64,000 bases of DNA. Source: JAFGLZ01 sp964390905 (GTDB lineage Bacteria; Planctomycetota; Phycisphaerae; UBA1845; JAFGLZ01). The stretch lies in the NCBI GenBank assembly GCA_964390905.1, contig CAYMLO010000044.1, forward strand, positions 1 through 64,000. Direction: 5' to 3'. This document shows positions 1-8,449 of the stretch, piece by piece (the first letter of the stretch is position 1; every line of letters starts with the position of its first letter). Position numbers and translations under genes: made by a program. The notes under the pieces were generated by a model. It did no database searches, had not been told where the DNA came from, and saw only the letters and a program-made list of their open reading frames with translations.

Positions 1-1
1 G

Positions 2-820
2 ACGTGGCTCGCGGCAAACTACGAGATGGTGGTCGCCGTCGTCGTCACCGTGCTGGTCCTCTGGATCCTGTTCGTCCTGCTCCGAGCGGGCGCAACCCCG
101 CGGGAATCCACGCCCCCCGACCGAACGCCGGTCTGCGAGACCTGCGGCTATGACCTCTCGCACACGCCCGCAGACAGCCGATGTCCCGAGTGCGGCGTGC
201 CCGTCGACGAATCCATCGGCGCCGGGGTCCGCCAGCCCACAGCCTGGGAACGCCCCGAGGGACTCCCACGACTGGGTGCCTTGGTCCGATGCGGCCTCGC
301 GGCCGCCATCCGCCCGAGCCGGTTCTTCCGCCGAATGCAGACGCGACGCGGCCTGCCACGGGCCAGGGCCTTCATGGTTGTCCACTTCGCCCTGATCATG
401 CTGCTCTGCCCTGCCCTGGGGTCCTGGGTAACCTGGTGGGACGGGTGGCCGGATATCTTGCCGTCAACCGCCGATTGCCTGTTCTGGGGATTATTCACGT
501 TGTGGTGGACCTTGTCGGCGGCCTCCCTCGTAGGAATCGGGGGTCGGTTGTTTTGGAGGCAGAACATCATGCCCGGCGTGCTCAAGGTGTTCTGCTACCT
601 GAACGGCTTGTTGATCTTGCTGGCCTTCGTCTGCGGCGTGGCGTCTGGGCCGATGACCACCCTGATCAGGACGGCGTCCATGGAACGCTGGCGGGTCGGC
701 CGGGCCGATGCCGTCAGCGTGATCACATGGGCTGCCGTGGCCTTCGTCGTTTTGTGCCTCGTGATCCATCTGTACGTCGCCCTGAAGGGCGTCCGGCAGG
801 TACGATATGCCAACTCGTAG
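2..820 (+). CDS. Zinc-ribbon membrane protein, 5' end cut by the window edge
   Basis: The frame is open back to base 2, so the true start lies outside the window. The ATG at 26 falls in a part that matches the middle of the next gene, so I read it as internal. Visible parts are a hydrophobic helix, a zinc ribbon built from CETCGYDL and CPECG, the motif FFRRMQTRRGL, then three hydrophobic helices and the ending RYANS. The next gene is a full paralogue and its start overlaps this stop by 14 bp, so translation is probably coupled. Short ribbons of the CGYDL type are common in planctomycete membrane proteins. I do not recognise a function. Confidence 0.75.
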   Translation, partial: TWLAANYEMVVAVVVTVLVLWILFVLLRAGATPRESTPPDRTPVCETCGYDLSHTPADSRCPECGVPVDESIGAGVRQPTAWERPEGLPRLGALVRCGLAAAIRPSRFFRRMQTRRGLPRARAFMVVHFALIMLLCPALGSWVTWWDGWPDILPSTADCLFWGLFTLWWTLSAASLVGIGGRLFWRQNIMPGVLKVFCYLNGLLILLAFVCGVASGPMTTLIRTASMERWRVGRADAVSVITWAAVAFVVLCLVIHLYVALKGVRQVRYANS

Positions 821-2195
821 CGACATCCCATCCTCTACGCGCCCCGTCGCGGCGGCGTTCGGCGCAATCCTGATGCTCTGGCTCGCGCCACGGCGGACGG
901 CGATGCGCTGTCGGCAGACGCCGCTCTGGGCCGCCTGGTTGGCGCATCTACTCGCCTTCGGGGTGGCCCTGGCGATCACCTTCATCGGCGTCGCCTTCAT
1001 GGACGCGGCCCTCTCGGCCCGCAGCCGCACGCTCATATCACAAGTGGCCTGGGACCTTCTGTGCCAGACGCTCTGGGAGTTTTGGGTGGGAACCGTAAAC
1101 GTTCGCGCGGGCCTGATCCAGATCGGCATCTTCCTGGCATCGATCGAGGCGGCGTTCGTCCTCGTGGCGTTCCTGCTGATCCCACTGTCGGCACGCGATG
1201 AGCCGCTGCGGCAGACCTGCCGGCGCGCCCTGCGGACGACGTGGCTGTGGACGGGCACGGCCATTCCGTTCCTGATCGTCTTGATGCCGGTGCTCTTCGA
1301 GCTCGAGTTCCAGGCAACCGCTTGGAACAGGAGGACCCCCTGGAACGCCAACCTGGCTCAACGCCAGATGTGGCTTGACGCGCGTCCGTGGCACATCCGG
1401 CATGAAGACGACGTCATGGCCCTGGCCATCGGGATCCTCAGCTGCTGGGCCCTGGGCGTGCTGCTCCGTGCCGCCACGGCCGGACCGGAGGAGACTTCCC
1501 CGTCGCGGCCGCCTATCTGCGAGGTCTGCGGTTACAACCTATCGCACACACCCTCCGACAGCCGATGCCCAGAATGCGGCACCCCGGTCTGTGACTCGGT
1601 TCAGCCGGGCCTCCGCCAGCCGAACGACTGGGAGCAGGGACGGGGCCTTCGACCGATCAGCGCGCTGCTCAGATACAGCCTGGCCGCAGCGTTCCGCCCG
1701 CGCCGCTTCTTCCGCACGATGCAGACGCGGCGCGGCTTGGATCGGGCCAGGACATTCCTCGTCATTCACCTGGGCCTGACCGCCCTGGTCGTGCCCGTCA
1801 GCGCCATCGCGGAGGCCATCCTCGACGGAAGGCACTGGACGGACGTAAACGACGTGGGACCTCACACGCTTCTCCTCGTCCTGCTCACGTGCGTCTGGAT
1901 CTTGTCGGCCGCAAGCGTCGTCGGATTTGCCTGCAGACTGTTGTGGAAACAGAACGTCATGCCCGGCGTGGCCAAGGTCTTCTGCTACCTTGCCGGGCTC
2001 TATGTCTTCCTCGCCCTCGTGTGCGGACTCTGCGTGGCACCGGCGATGGGTCTATTCTGGGTCCTCGCGTTCACCCGTCGAGGCCTGGCACCGTATGCCA
2101 TCGCCGCCTGGGCCGTGTTGAGCGGCCTGTGTCTGCTCCTCTATCTGGTGCTCTGCCTGGTGGGCGTCCGCCGGATCCGGTACGCCAACTCGTAG
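807..2195 (+). CDS. Tandem paralogue: polytopic membrane protein with central zinc ribbon
   Basis: 462 residues. The N-terminal ~190 residues carry three or four hydrophobic helices. A further helix precedes a zinc ribbon (CEVCGYNL, CPECG, around residues 236-256). Then come the FFRTMQTRRGL motif, three more helices and the ending RYANS. From the ribbon to the C-terminus it closely resembles the upstream truncated gene, including MPGV-KVFCYL and the last residues, so the pair arose by tandem duplication. The start ATG overlaps the upstream stop codon region (14 bp). Probably an inner-membrane protein; the ribbon may bind zinc. No enzyme motif is visible and I assign no function. Confidence 0.8.
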   Translation: MPTRSDIPSSTRPVAAAFGAILMLWLAPRRTAMRCRQTPLWAAWLAHLLAFGVALAITFIGVAFMDAALSARSRTLISQVAWDLLCQTLWEFWVGTVNVRAGLIQIGIFLASIEAAFVLVAFLLIPLSARDEPLRQTCRRALRTTWLWTGTAIPFLIVLMPVLFELEFQATAWNRRTPWNANLAQRQMWLDARPWHIRHEDDVMALAIGILSCWALGVLLRAATAGPEETSPSRPPICEVCGYNLSHTPSDSRCPECGTPVCDSVQPGLRQPNDWEQGRGLRPISALLRYSLAAAFRPRRFFRTMQTRRGLDRARTFLVIHLGLTALVVPVSAIAEAILDGRHWTDVNDVGPHTLLLVLLTCVWILSAASVVGFACRLLWKQNVMPGVAKVFCYLAGLYVFLALVCGLCVAPAMGLFWVLAFTRRGLAPYAIAAWAVLSGLCLLLYLVLCLVGVRRIRYANS

Positions 2196-2242
2196 GCCCG
2201 GGCGGGAGGGCGGGAACCTACCCGGATCCTGACCACCACAGA

Positions 2243-3892
2243 TCACGATCGGTCGCGGACCCGGTCCTTGCGCTTTAGAACGACAAGGAGCTTGCCGGGG
2301 CCGGCGCCGTCGGTCGGCTCGAGGGGGAAGGCCACGGGGACGTAGCGGGCTTTGATCTGAGGCGCAACGTTGCGATACACGCCCGGCATCTTGGACAAGA
2401 CGTAGCCGTTGCCCCGCGCCTGAGCTGGCAGCTTAGACCGGGCTTCACAGACCACGGGAATGAAGTAGGTCGGCCGGTATTTCAGGAAGTACGCGTGCGG
2501 CACGCCCTTGTCGTGCCCCGCGGTCGCTCGCCGGCGAGGCGCCTTGCGATGAGCGACCTCCGGGCTGACCAGACCGTGCGGATCGTACATGACCAGGTCG
2601 CTGTAGTACCCCGCCGCGCCGATCGCGCCGGTGACCACCGACTCGTCGGGCTTGCAGTGTTGCCGGAGGGCCCGCCCCAGTAACGTCCACCGCTTGGCGT
2701 TTGCCCGCATCGACTCCCACTGCTCGTACTCGCTGACAAGCTCTCGCTTGCCCCAGCGGAACCGGTGCTTCTCGCGGACGTCGCTCGGGACGACGTGCAC
2801 GTTCCACGCGGGTAGCAGGGACAGGGCAACGGCCGCCAGTCCACAGCCGACGGCGACGACGGGTTGGGACGAAAGCCGCGCGACCAGCGCGCCGAAGAGA
2901 ATCGCCACAAACGGCAGTGCAGGAACCACAAGCCGTCCCATGGCCATGAAGTCTCCACCGACCGCCACGACGTACGCAAACGTCCACAAGGTCAGAAGGA
3001 CCGCATGACAGCAGATCAGCCCATCGTTGCGGTCCCGCCAGGCGACAACGGCGCCTGCGATCAGGATCGGCACGAGATGAGGCAAGACGAACAGCATGCT
3101 GAGCAGGTAATCACCGCCCCGCTCGAGCGTCATGCCCGAGAAGCCAACCTTGGCGTAGTAGGTGTTGGGCAACGGCCATTCGAAGTACGCGAGCCTAAAG
3201 CCGATCAACCCGCCGAAGGCGACGACGGTGATGACCGCGCAGAGCACGAGCGGCCCAACAGCAGCGCGGTCGCGCCGCACCATAGCGCCCAGCGCCGCCA
3301 ACCCGACAAGACCCAATACCCACACGAATCCATCTGCGCGGATCAGGATCAACACGGCGCAGGCGATCCCGCCGGAAAGGCCGCCAAGCCGGTCTCGGTC
3401 GCCCAGCAGGCGCTCGAACGCCAGGAAAAGCACAAGCGTCTGTGGAAGCGTGGCCAATCCCGACGTAGCCCAGATCGCCACGGGCGGCAGCGTGACGAAG
3501 AAGAGTGCCGACAGCGTCAGCAGGGCCGACCGGAGCCCGAAACTGCGATTCAGCAGCCTCACGATCCGCCAGAGCAGGACCACGCCACAAGCGACCGAGA
3601 TCACGCAGGAACAGACCGGCGCCCCCCAACCGATCGCCTCCAACGCCGCAAGGACGAGCACCCACAGGAAGTTGCTGTAGCCTTCGACGGGCGGGTCCTC
3701 GCCCACGTTGTAGCGAAGCCCATGCCCTTCAGCGAGATGCTTGGCGTATCGAAACGAGATGTACGCATCGTCACAGAGCCAGTTGAAGCGATACGTCAGG
3801 AAGGCGAAGGGCACCAGGACGATCAACGTGACCAGCAGAATCTGCTTGGGCGAACGCCCGAGGCCATGCTGTGCGGGGACCGTGGTTCGCAT
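2243..3892 (-). CDS. Polytopic glycosyltransferase-like protein (AftB/GT-C type)
   Basis: 549 residues with about ten hydrophobic helices and a soluble C-terminal part from ~residue 370. After the first helix comes CDDAYISFRYAKHLAEG and then PVEGYSNFLW, the acidic first-loop pattern of GT-C lipid-linked sugar transferases, in particular AftB-like arabinofuranosyltransferases and related bacterial proteins. The predicted job is transfer of a sugar from a polyprenyl-phosphate donor on the outer face of the inner membrane; donor and acceptor cannot be inferred. A GGAGG sits 4 nt before the ATG. Convergent with the zinc-ribbon pair and divergent from glyA. The family assignment rests on the loop motif and topology only. 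Confidence 0.72.
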   Translation of the reverse strand: MRTTVPAQHGLGRSPKQILLVTLIVLVPFAFLTYRFNWLCDDAYISFRYAKHLAEGHGLRYNVGEDPPVEGYSNFLWVLVLAALEAIGWGAPVCSCVISVACGVVLLWRIVRLLNRSFGLRSALLTLSALFFVTLPPVAIWATSGLATLPQTLVLFLAFERLLGDRDRLGGLSGGIACAVLILIRADGFVWVLGLVGLAALGAMVRRDRAAVGPLVLCAVITVVAFGGLIGFRLAYFEWPLPNTYYAKVGFSGMTLERGGDYLLSMLFVLPHLVPILIAGAVVAWRDRNDGLICCHAVLLTLWTFAYVVAVGGDFMAMGRLVVPALPFVAILFGALVARLSSQPVVAVGCGLAAVALSLLPAWNVHVVPSDVREKHRFRWGKRELVSEYEQWESMRANAKRWTLLGRALRQHCKPDESVVTGAIGAAGYYSDLVMYDPHGLVSPEVAHRKAPRRRATAGHDKGVPHAYFLKYRPTYFIPVVCEARSKLPAQARGNGYVLSKMPGVYRNVAPQIKARYVPVAFPLEPTDGAGPGKLLVVLKRKDRVRDRS

Positions 3893-4005
3893 ACGCCTCC
3901 GCTGCCAGGAATGGGTCGACCCGGACCATCGCGTCCCGAGTCAACGGGCAAGAACCGTCGTCTGCATTATCGGCGACGGTCCGCTCAGGGGGCAAGCACG
4001 CCAAA

Positions 4006-4057
4006 GCGCACGAACCTGTGCGTTGCATCCCCGCGAGGGTGCCGATACCCTAAGGGG
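4006..4057 (+). promoter_or_regulatory. glyA upstream region: candidate promoter overlapping two hairpins
   Basis: Two readings compete. A sigma70-like promoter TTGCAT (4023-4028), 17 nt spacer, TACCCT (4046-4051) would start transcription near 4058. The same bases also form hairpins: CGCAC/GTGCG (4007-4011 with 4018-4022), and a nested helix CCCC/GGGG (4029-4032 with 4054-4057) enclosing AGGGT/ACCCT (4036-4040 with 4047-4051). No known glyA-associated riboswitch consensus was recognised. Confidence 0.35.
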
Positions 4058-4102
4058 CAGAGCACAGCGGAAGGGGATCGCGCTTGTTGGGAGGCCCCCG
4101 CA

Positions 4103-5374
4103 GTGACGGACCTTTGGACCGATACCGAAACGGCCACGCCCCTCGAGGCGGCGGACCCGCAGGTGTGGGCGGCGCTCCAAGAGGAACGACGTCGCCAGCA
4201 CGTGACAATCGAGCTGATCGCGTCGGAGAACCACGTCTCGGCGCCCGTGCTGGAGGCAACCGGATCCATCTTCACCAACAAGTACGCCGAAGGCTATCCC
4301 CGCCACCGTCACTACGGGGGCTGCGACCAGATGGACCAGATCGAGGATCTGGCGCGGGAACGGGCACGCGAACTGTTCCACGCAGAACACGCCAACGTCC
4401 AACCGCACTGCGGCAGCTCGGCGAACATGGGCGTTTACATGGCCTGCCTCCGGCCCGGCGACACCGTCATGGCGTTGGACTTGGCGCAGGGCGGGCACCT
4501 GACACACGGCAGTCGGGCCAACTTCAGCGGCAAGCTCTATCGCGTCGTCAGCTACGGCGTCGACCCCGAGACCGAGCAGGTCGACATGGCTGAGATCCGC
4601 CGCATCGCCCGCGAGCACAACCCCGACCTGATCGTGACCGGGGCGTCGGCCTATCCGCGGACGATCGATTTCGAGGCCTTCGCGGAGATCGCCGAGGAGT
4701 TCGACGCGCTGCTGATGGCCGACATCGCTCACATCGCCGGCCTGGTCGCAGCCGACCTGCATCCCTCGCCCGTCAAGTGGTGCGACTTCGTGACCACCAC
4801 GACGCACAAGACGCTCCGCGGTCCGCGGAGCGGCCTGATCTTGTGCAAGAAGTCCTGGGCCAGCGCGATCGACAAGACCGTGTTCCCGGGCATTCAGGGC
4901 GGGCCGCTCATGCACGTGATCGCCGCCAAGGCGGTCGCCTTCGGCGAGGCGCTCCGGCCGGATTTCCGCGCGTACCAGCAGAACATCCTGACCAACGCCC
5001 AGGCGATGTGCGAAGCGCTGCGGTCACGCGGCTTCCGATTGGTCAGCGGCGGGACGGACAATCACCTGATGATGGTCGACCTGCGGAACAACCACCCGGC
5101 CGTCACGGGCCGACACGCCGAGATATGGCTGGAACGCGCGGGCATCATCGTCAACCGCAACAAGATCCCCTTCGACGAGCGCAAGCAGTCCGAGACCAGC
5201 GGCGTGCGGATCGGGACCCCCGCCGTCACGACGCGCGGGATGGGGCCGACCGAGATGCAGGTCATCGCCGGCTGGATCGACGACATCCTGGGCGCACACG
5301 GCAATCCCATCGCCATCGAGCAAGTCCGCAAGCAAGTCGTCGAGTTGTGCGACCGGTTTCCGATCCCGCACTGA
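4103..5374 (+). CDS. glyA: Serine hydroxymethyltransferase
   Basis: 423 residues, the usual bacterial SHMT length. PLP enzyme converting serine and tetrahydrofolate to glycine and methylene-THF in the cytoplasm. Diagnostic stretches are ELIASENHVS, NKYAEGYPRHRHYGG, the HCGSSAN segment and the PLP-lysine motif TTTTHKTLRGPR (lysine near residue 235). The GTG at 4103 is chosen because GGGAGG ends 8 nt before it and the protein then begins like other SHMTs; the frame stays open far upstream but there lies antisense to the glycosyltransferase-like gene. Followed 1 bp after the stop by hairpin repeat A1. Single-gene transcription unit as far as can be seen. Confidence 0.97.
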   Translation: MTDLWTDTETATPLEAADPQVWAALQEERRRQHVTIELIASENHVSAPVLEATGSIFTNKYAEGYPRHRHYGGCDQMDQIEDLARERARELFHAEHANVQPHCGSSANMGVYMACLRPGDTVMALDLAQGGHLTHGSRANFSGKLYRVVSYGVDPETEQVDMAEIRRIAREHNPDLIVTGASAYPRTIDFEAFAEIAEEFDALLMADIAHIAGLVAADLHPSPVKWCDFVTTTTHKTLRGPRSGLILCKKSWASAIDKTVFPGIQGGPLMHVIAAKAVAFGEALRPDFRAYQQNILTNAQAMCEALRSRGFRLVSGGTDNHLMMVDLRNNHPAVTGRHAEIWLERAGIIVNRNKIPFDERKQSETSGVRIGTPAVTTRGMGPTEMQVIAGWIDDILGAHGNPIAIEQVRKQVVELCDRFPIPH

Positions 5375-5375
5375 C

Positions 5376-5477
5376 GGTTCAAAAAGGGTACAAAAAGGGA
5401 CAGGCACCTCGCTGTCATGGGGTCCTTGCTCGTAGGACTATGCGTTCCCGGCTCGGAGCCAGTCCCCTTTTTGAACC
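5376..5477. repeat. Hairpin repeat, type A copy 1
   Basis: 102 bp bounded by GGTTCAAAAAGGG and CCCCTTTTTGAACC, with inner blocks GGGACAGGCACCTCG and GCTCGGAGCCAGTCCCC. It is an inverted relative of the two copies at 7135-7226 and 7277-7368. The left arm carries a small insertion (GGGTACAAAAAGGG). Long terminal inverted repeats around a less conserved loop resemble REP/RAYT-type or MITE-like elements. It lies directly behind glyA and could also act as its transcript end. Confidence 0.8.
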
Positions 5478-5491
5478 AGGCGCAAAAAACA

Positions 5492-5586
5492 ACCCCGCTC
5501 GGGGGAAGCGGGGTCCACACGGAGAGTAGATTACTGGGGAACTAAGCCTCAGCTCTCGTACGCGGGGCTTCTTTTTTTTCGCCCCG
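5492..5586. terminator. Terminator-like hairpins with a possible alternative pairing
   Basis: A perfect 8 bp stem ACCCCGCT/AGCGGGGT (5492-5499 with 5507-5514) is preceded by A6, so it would work as a terminator on the minus strand. A second stem CGGGGC/GCCCCG (5563-5568 with 5581-5586) encloses a T8 run. The 5' arm at 5492-5498 can instead pair with GCGGGGC at 5562-5568, which is followed at once by a T-rich run. That gives a plus-strand terminator mutually exclusive with the first hairpin. Confidence 0.45.
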
Positions 5587-5961
5587 TCACCCTATTGGTA
5601 GGCCTGCCAGAACGACGGATTCAAGGGGAAATCCGGACAAATCGCAAATCGCCGTCGCCCCGCCTGTGTCGACCCGCAGCCCCGTCGACCTGGGCGAAGC
5701 GGAGCCAATACAACCATTTCTAAAATAACCACTTACAAACAGGATCCTCGAAGGGCGTTCACACGATGGGCGCCCTGCCCAAAAGCGCCGACAGCGAAAC
5801 GGGGGGGGCGGCACCTGTGCCCCCACATTGCCCATCTTGCCATCTGGGGTTGCGTCGCACCGGCGTGGGGATGGTGGCCCCGGATCGATTCGATCCGGCA
5901 TCGCCGACATTTGACGCCACCGCGACGCGGCCGCTAGCATGACGTCGCGCAAGGATCCCTC
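5587..5961. other. Non-coding gap before the M48 protease gene
   Basis: I see no gene here. The only landmark is the AAGGA ribosome-binding site at 5951-5955 serving the gene that starts at 5962. Long open frames on the minus strand in this area continue under the protease gene and are antisense shadows. Confidence 0.6.
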
Positions 5962-7083
5962 ATGGTAGACCGCACCGACGCCAAAGCGTATCACCGTCGC
6001 AAGAACGCCGTCAGGTTGCTGGGCATCGTCTTTGGAATCACCTACGCATTGGTCTGGTGCTGGATCGCGCCCGCATGGATGGACCGGTTGGCCCCCGCCC
6101 TTGGGAACAGATGGCTGGCACTGCTGTGTGTGGCCAGCGTGGTGTTCTTGGCCCAGGAGGTCCTGCTCCTGCCGATGTCCTTCTACAGCGGCTACGTCCT
6201 GGAGCACCGCTACGATCTGAGCAACGAGACCGTCCGAGGCTGGGGGATCCGCGAGGTCAAGGAGCTGGCCGTTGGCGCGGTGCTTGGCGCGATCCTGCTG
6301 GCGGGGCTGTACGGCCTGCTCTGGTACGGTGGTCGGCTGTGGTGGCTGTGGTTGTGGTTCGGTTGGATCTTGCTCTCCGTGGGGCTGACGCAGCTGTTCC
6401 CGGTGCTGATCCTGCCGATCTTCTACAAGGCCACGCCGATCGAAGACGAGTCGCTCGTCGGCCGACTGCACCAGCTGGCCGAGGGAACGGGCCTGAGGCT
6501 GTCGGGTGTGTTCCGTCTGAGCCTGTCGGAGGAGACCAAGAAACCCAACGCGATGCTGGCGGGCCTGGGCCCGACGCGGCGCGTACTGCTGTCGGACACG
6601 CTTTTGGACGCCTTCGAACCCGCCGAGATCGAAACCGTCTTCGTGCACGAGTTGGGCCACCACGTCCGCGGCCACATCCACAAGGGCATCGTGTTGTCGG
6701 CCCTCGCGGCAACCGTGGTGATCGCCGGGATCGTCTGGCGGCTTGGGCCGTACGCCGGCAGCGACGCGACGCAGTGGTCGACCGCAGTCGCCGTCTTGCC
6801 TCAGGTCTTCCTGGTGGTCTTGGCGGTGGGGTTCCTCTCCCGACCCGTGGTCAACGCCATCCTCCGCGGGTTCGAAACCCAATGCGACCGCGACGCCCTG
6901 ACGGCGACCGGGCCGGAGGCGTACCGATCCGCCTTCAGGAAGCTCGGCGACATGAGCCTGGCTGATCCAGACCCGTCGAAGCCGATCGAGGTATTCTTCT
7001 ACGACCATCCCCCCATATCGAAGCGGCTTGCGCTGGCAGGGGAGGCCGAGGCGGACCCGTCGACATCGGCGTCCGCTCCGTGA
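5962..7083 (+). CDS. M48 family membrane zinc metalloprotease (Ste24/CAAX protease 1-like)
   Basis: 373 residues. Integral membrane zinc peptidase of the Ste24 type. N-terminal hydrophobic helices lie at about residues 14-35, 48-70, 100-122 and 128-150. The catalytic HELGHH motif is near residue 230, two further hydrophobic stretches follow, and the third zinc ligand is the Glu of FETQCDRDAL near 300. The segment SEETKKPNAMLAGLG before HELGHH is typical of Ste24. In bacteria the substrates are membrane or envelope proteins rather than prenylated peptides; the substrate here is unknown. The start has AAGGA 6 nt upstream. Stands alone between repeat-rich gaps. C-terminal ~15 residues are Ala/Ser-rich. 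Confidence 0.92.
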   Translation: MVDRTDAKAYHRRKNAVRLLGIVFGITYALVWCWIAPAWMDRLAPALGNRWLALLCVASVVFLAQEVLLLPMSFYSGYVLEHRYDLSNETVRGWGIREVKELAVGAVLGAILLAGLYGLLWYGGRLWWLWLWFGWILLSVGLTQLFPVLILPIFYKATPIEDESLVGRLHQLAEGTGLRLSGVFRLSLSEETKKPNAMLAGLGPTRRVLLSDTLLDAFEPAEIETVFVHELGHHVRGHIHKGIVLSALAATVVIAGIVWRLGPYAGSDATQWSTAVAVLPQVFLVVLAVGFLSRPVVNAILRGFETQCDRDALTATGPEAYRSAFRKLGDMSLADPDPSKPIEVFFYDHPPISKRLALAGEAEADPSTSASAP

Positions 7084-7095
7084 TCCGCCGTCGAA

Positions 7096-7226
7096 GCAAG
7101 ATGCCTACAACTGCAGAGGCAATGTCGTGGGCCTGGTTCAAAAAGGGGACTGGCTCCGAGCCGGATACGCGCGGTTATTAGAGGAAAGACCGGTCGACGG
7201 CGAGGTGCCTGTCCCCTTTTTGAACC
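7096..7226 (+). repeat. Tandem repeat unit 1, containing type A hairpin copy 2
   Basis: 131 bp. The hairpin proper is 7135-7226 (GGTTCAAAAAGGGGAC ... GTCCCCTTTTTGAACC) with the inner arms CTGGCTCCGAGCC and GGCGAGGTGCCT. The 39 bp in front (AGATGCCTACAACTGCAGAG...) are shared with unit 2, so hairpin plus flank were duplicated together. Orientation is opposite to copy 1. Confidence 0.85.
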
Positions 7227-7237
7227 ATCTGACTGAG

Positions 7238-7368
7238 GCGAGATGCCTGCAACTGCACAGGGAATATCGTGGGCCTGGTTCAGAAAGGGGACTGGTTCCG
7301 AGCCGATTACACACGGTCATTAGAGGAAGGACCAGATGACGGCGAGGTGCCTGTCCCCTTTTTGAACC
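7238..7368 (+). repeat. Tandem repeat unit 2, containing type A hairpin copy 3
   Basis: 131 bp, with unit starts 142 bp apart. Flank and hairpin (7277-7368) match unit 1 with scattered substitutions; the loop is the most diverged part. Together units 1 and 2 fill most of the 324 bp between the M48 gene and the next, convergent, gene. I see nothing else in that gap. Confidence 0.85.
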
Positions 7369-7407
7369 CGGAGGTGGACCAGTCGCGTCTCTGGAAAAGG
7401 CTGGGAC

Positions 7408-8226
7408 CTATTTCTCCTCCCACTGCCCCTTGGCCTTGGCGTCCTCGATGGCCCGGCGCACCATCGGAGGCAGCTTCTCCATATCGAGCTTGCCCTGCTT
7501 CATCCGCTGGCGAACCCCCCTGAGAATGCCCTCGCGCATCTGGCTGTACCCGCACTTCTTGCACTCGTCCGGGAAGGGCCCCGTGCCCTGGAAGATGCTC
7601 TTGGGTTCGGGGATCTCCTCGGGTCCGGTGATGATGGCACCGCACTTGACGCACTTCATCGCCGGAACGGCCTCGACCTTGCCGCACTTGATGCATTTCA
7701 GCTTCGGGCGCTTTCGGGGGGCCCGCTTGGCGGCCTCACGAAGCTGCGGGGCGGCCTCCTTGTAGCTGAGCGTGAAGGTCTGCTTGCAGCTCAGGCAGTA
7801 GTACATCCGATCGGAAGGCTGGATGGGCTTCCAAGGTTTCGACGACTTACCGACTCGTCCGGGACGGGGCTTTCCGCCCGGGGCGGCCTTCCCGGCAGCA
7901 CTGGGTTGGCCCGCCCCTGGCGCAGGCTTGCGCGTTTCTCCGAGCCTCATCGGACCGGGCTTCTGCGCCGCAGCCTTTGCGGGCGCAGGGGTCGCCGCTT
8001 GGGACGCAGCCGCAGGCGACGTGGACACCGGGCCGGGCGCAGGCGCCGTCGTCTTGGGCGACGCGTCCTGAGGCGCCGCAACCGGAGGCGCGGCTTCGGG
8101 CTTTGCCTTCTCGCCGGTCTCGGCCTTCGGCGGCGGGCTGGGACGGGGCTCTTCTTTCTTGCAGCCCCCCACGAAACACGCCCCCAGAAGGGCAACCAAT
8201 CCACATGAAACGTAGGAACAGCGCAT
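7408..8226 (-). CDS. Lipoprotein with Pro/Ala linker and four-CxxC zinc-binding domain
   Basis: 272 residues. The signal peptide ends in a lipobox VGGC (Cys22), so it is predicted to be a lipid-anchored exported protein. Residues ~25-140 are a low-complexity Pro/Ala/Lys linker. Residues ~143-230 carry four CxxC knuckles (CLSC, CIKC, CVKC, CKKC), suggesting two zinc ribbons or a four-cysteine cluster outside the cytoplasmic membrane. GGAG lies just upstream of the ATG. Convergent with the M48 gene and divergent from the legumain-like peptidase. A zinc ribbon on an exported lipoprotein is unusual because cysteines may oxidise there. Function unknown. Confidence 0.75.
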   Translation of the reverse strand: MRCSYVSCGLVALLGACFVGGCKKEEPRPSPPPKAETGEKAKPEAAPPVAAPQDASPKTTAPAPGPVSTSPAAASQAATPAPAKAAAQKPGPMRLGETRKPAPGAGQPSAAGKAAPGGKPRPGRVGKSSKPWKPIQPSDRMYYCLSCKQTFTLSYKEAAPQLREAAKRAPRKRPKLKCIKCGKVEAVPAMKCVKCGAIITGPEEIPEPKSIFQGTGPFPDECKKCGYSQMREGILRGVRQRMKQGKLDMEKLPPMVRRAIEDAKAKGQWEEK

Positions 8227-8449
8227 TGTCCTGTCTCCGCTACGGGCCGGTGCCGACCATCCGGGTCTCGCCGGTGGCGTGCGCGGGCCAGCAGTCCCCC
8301 AGCACCTAACACCAACTTATCACGCAGCCGACCCAGGTCAAGCCGAAGCCATCGACAGCCCCGCAGAATCAGCTGGTCAGCCGCAACCCCAACGCCTGTG
8401 CCGACACAAGGGCCGCAACGGCAGATCCGCGATTCGTCAGGATCATCGC

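Noticed and set aside
4006..4057. GAACCTG near glyA resembling part of a TPP riboswitch
   Set aside because: Order and the partner elements (CUGAGA, GCGUAGGGA) do not match; it is just the loop of a short hairpin.
2864..4102. Upstream extension of glyA in the same open frame
   Set aside because: It runs antisense through the glycosyltransferase-like gene, has low-complexity Arg/Gln composition, and the GTG at 4103 has a good ribosome-binding site and matches normal SHMT starts.
5587..7008. 473-codon minus-strand frame
   Set aside because: Antisense of the M48 protease; Gln/Arg/His-rich shadow composition.
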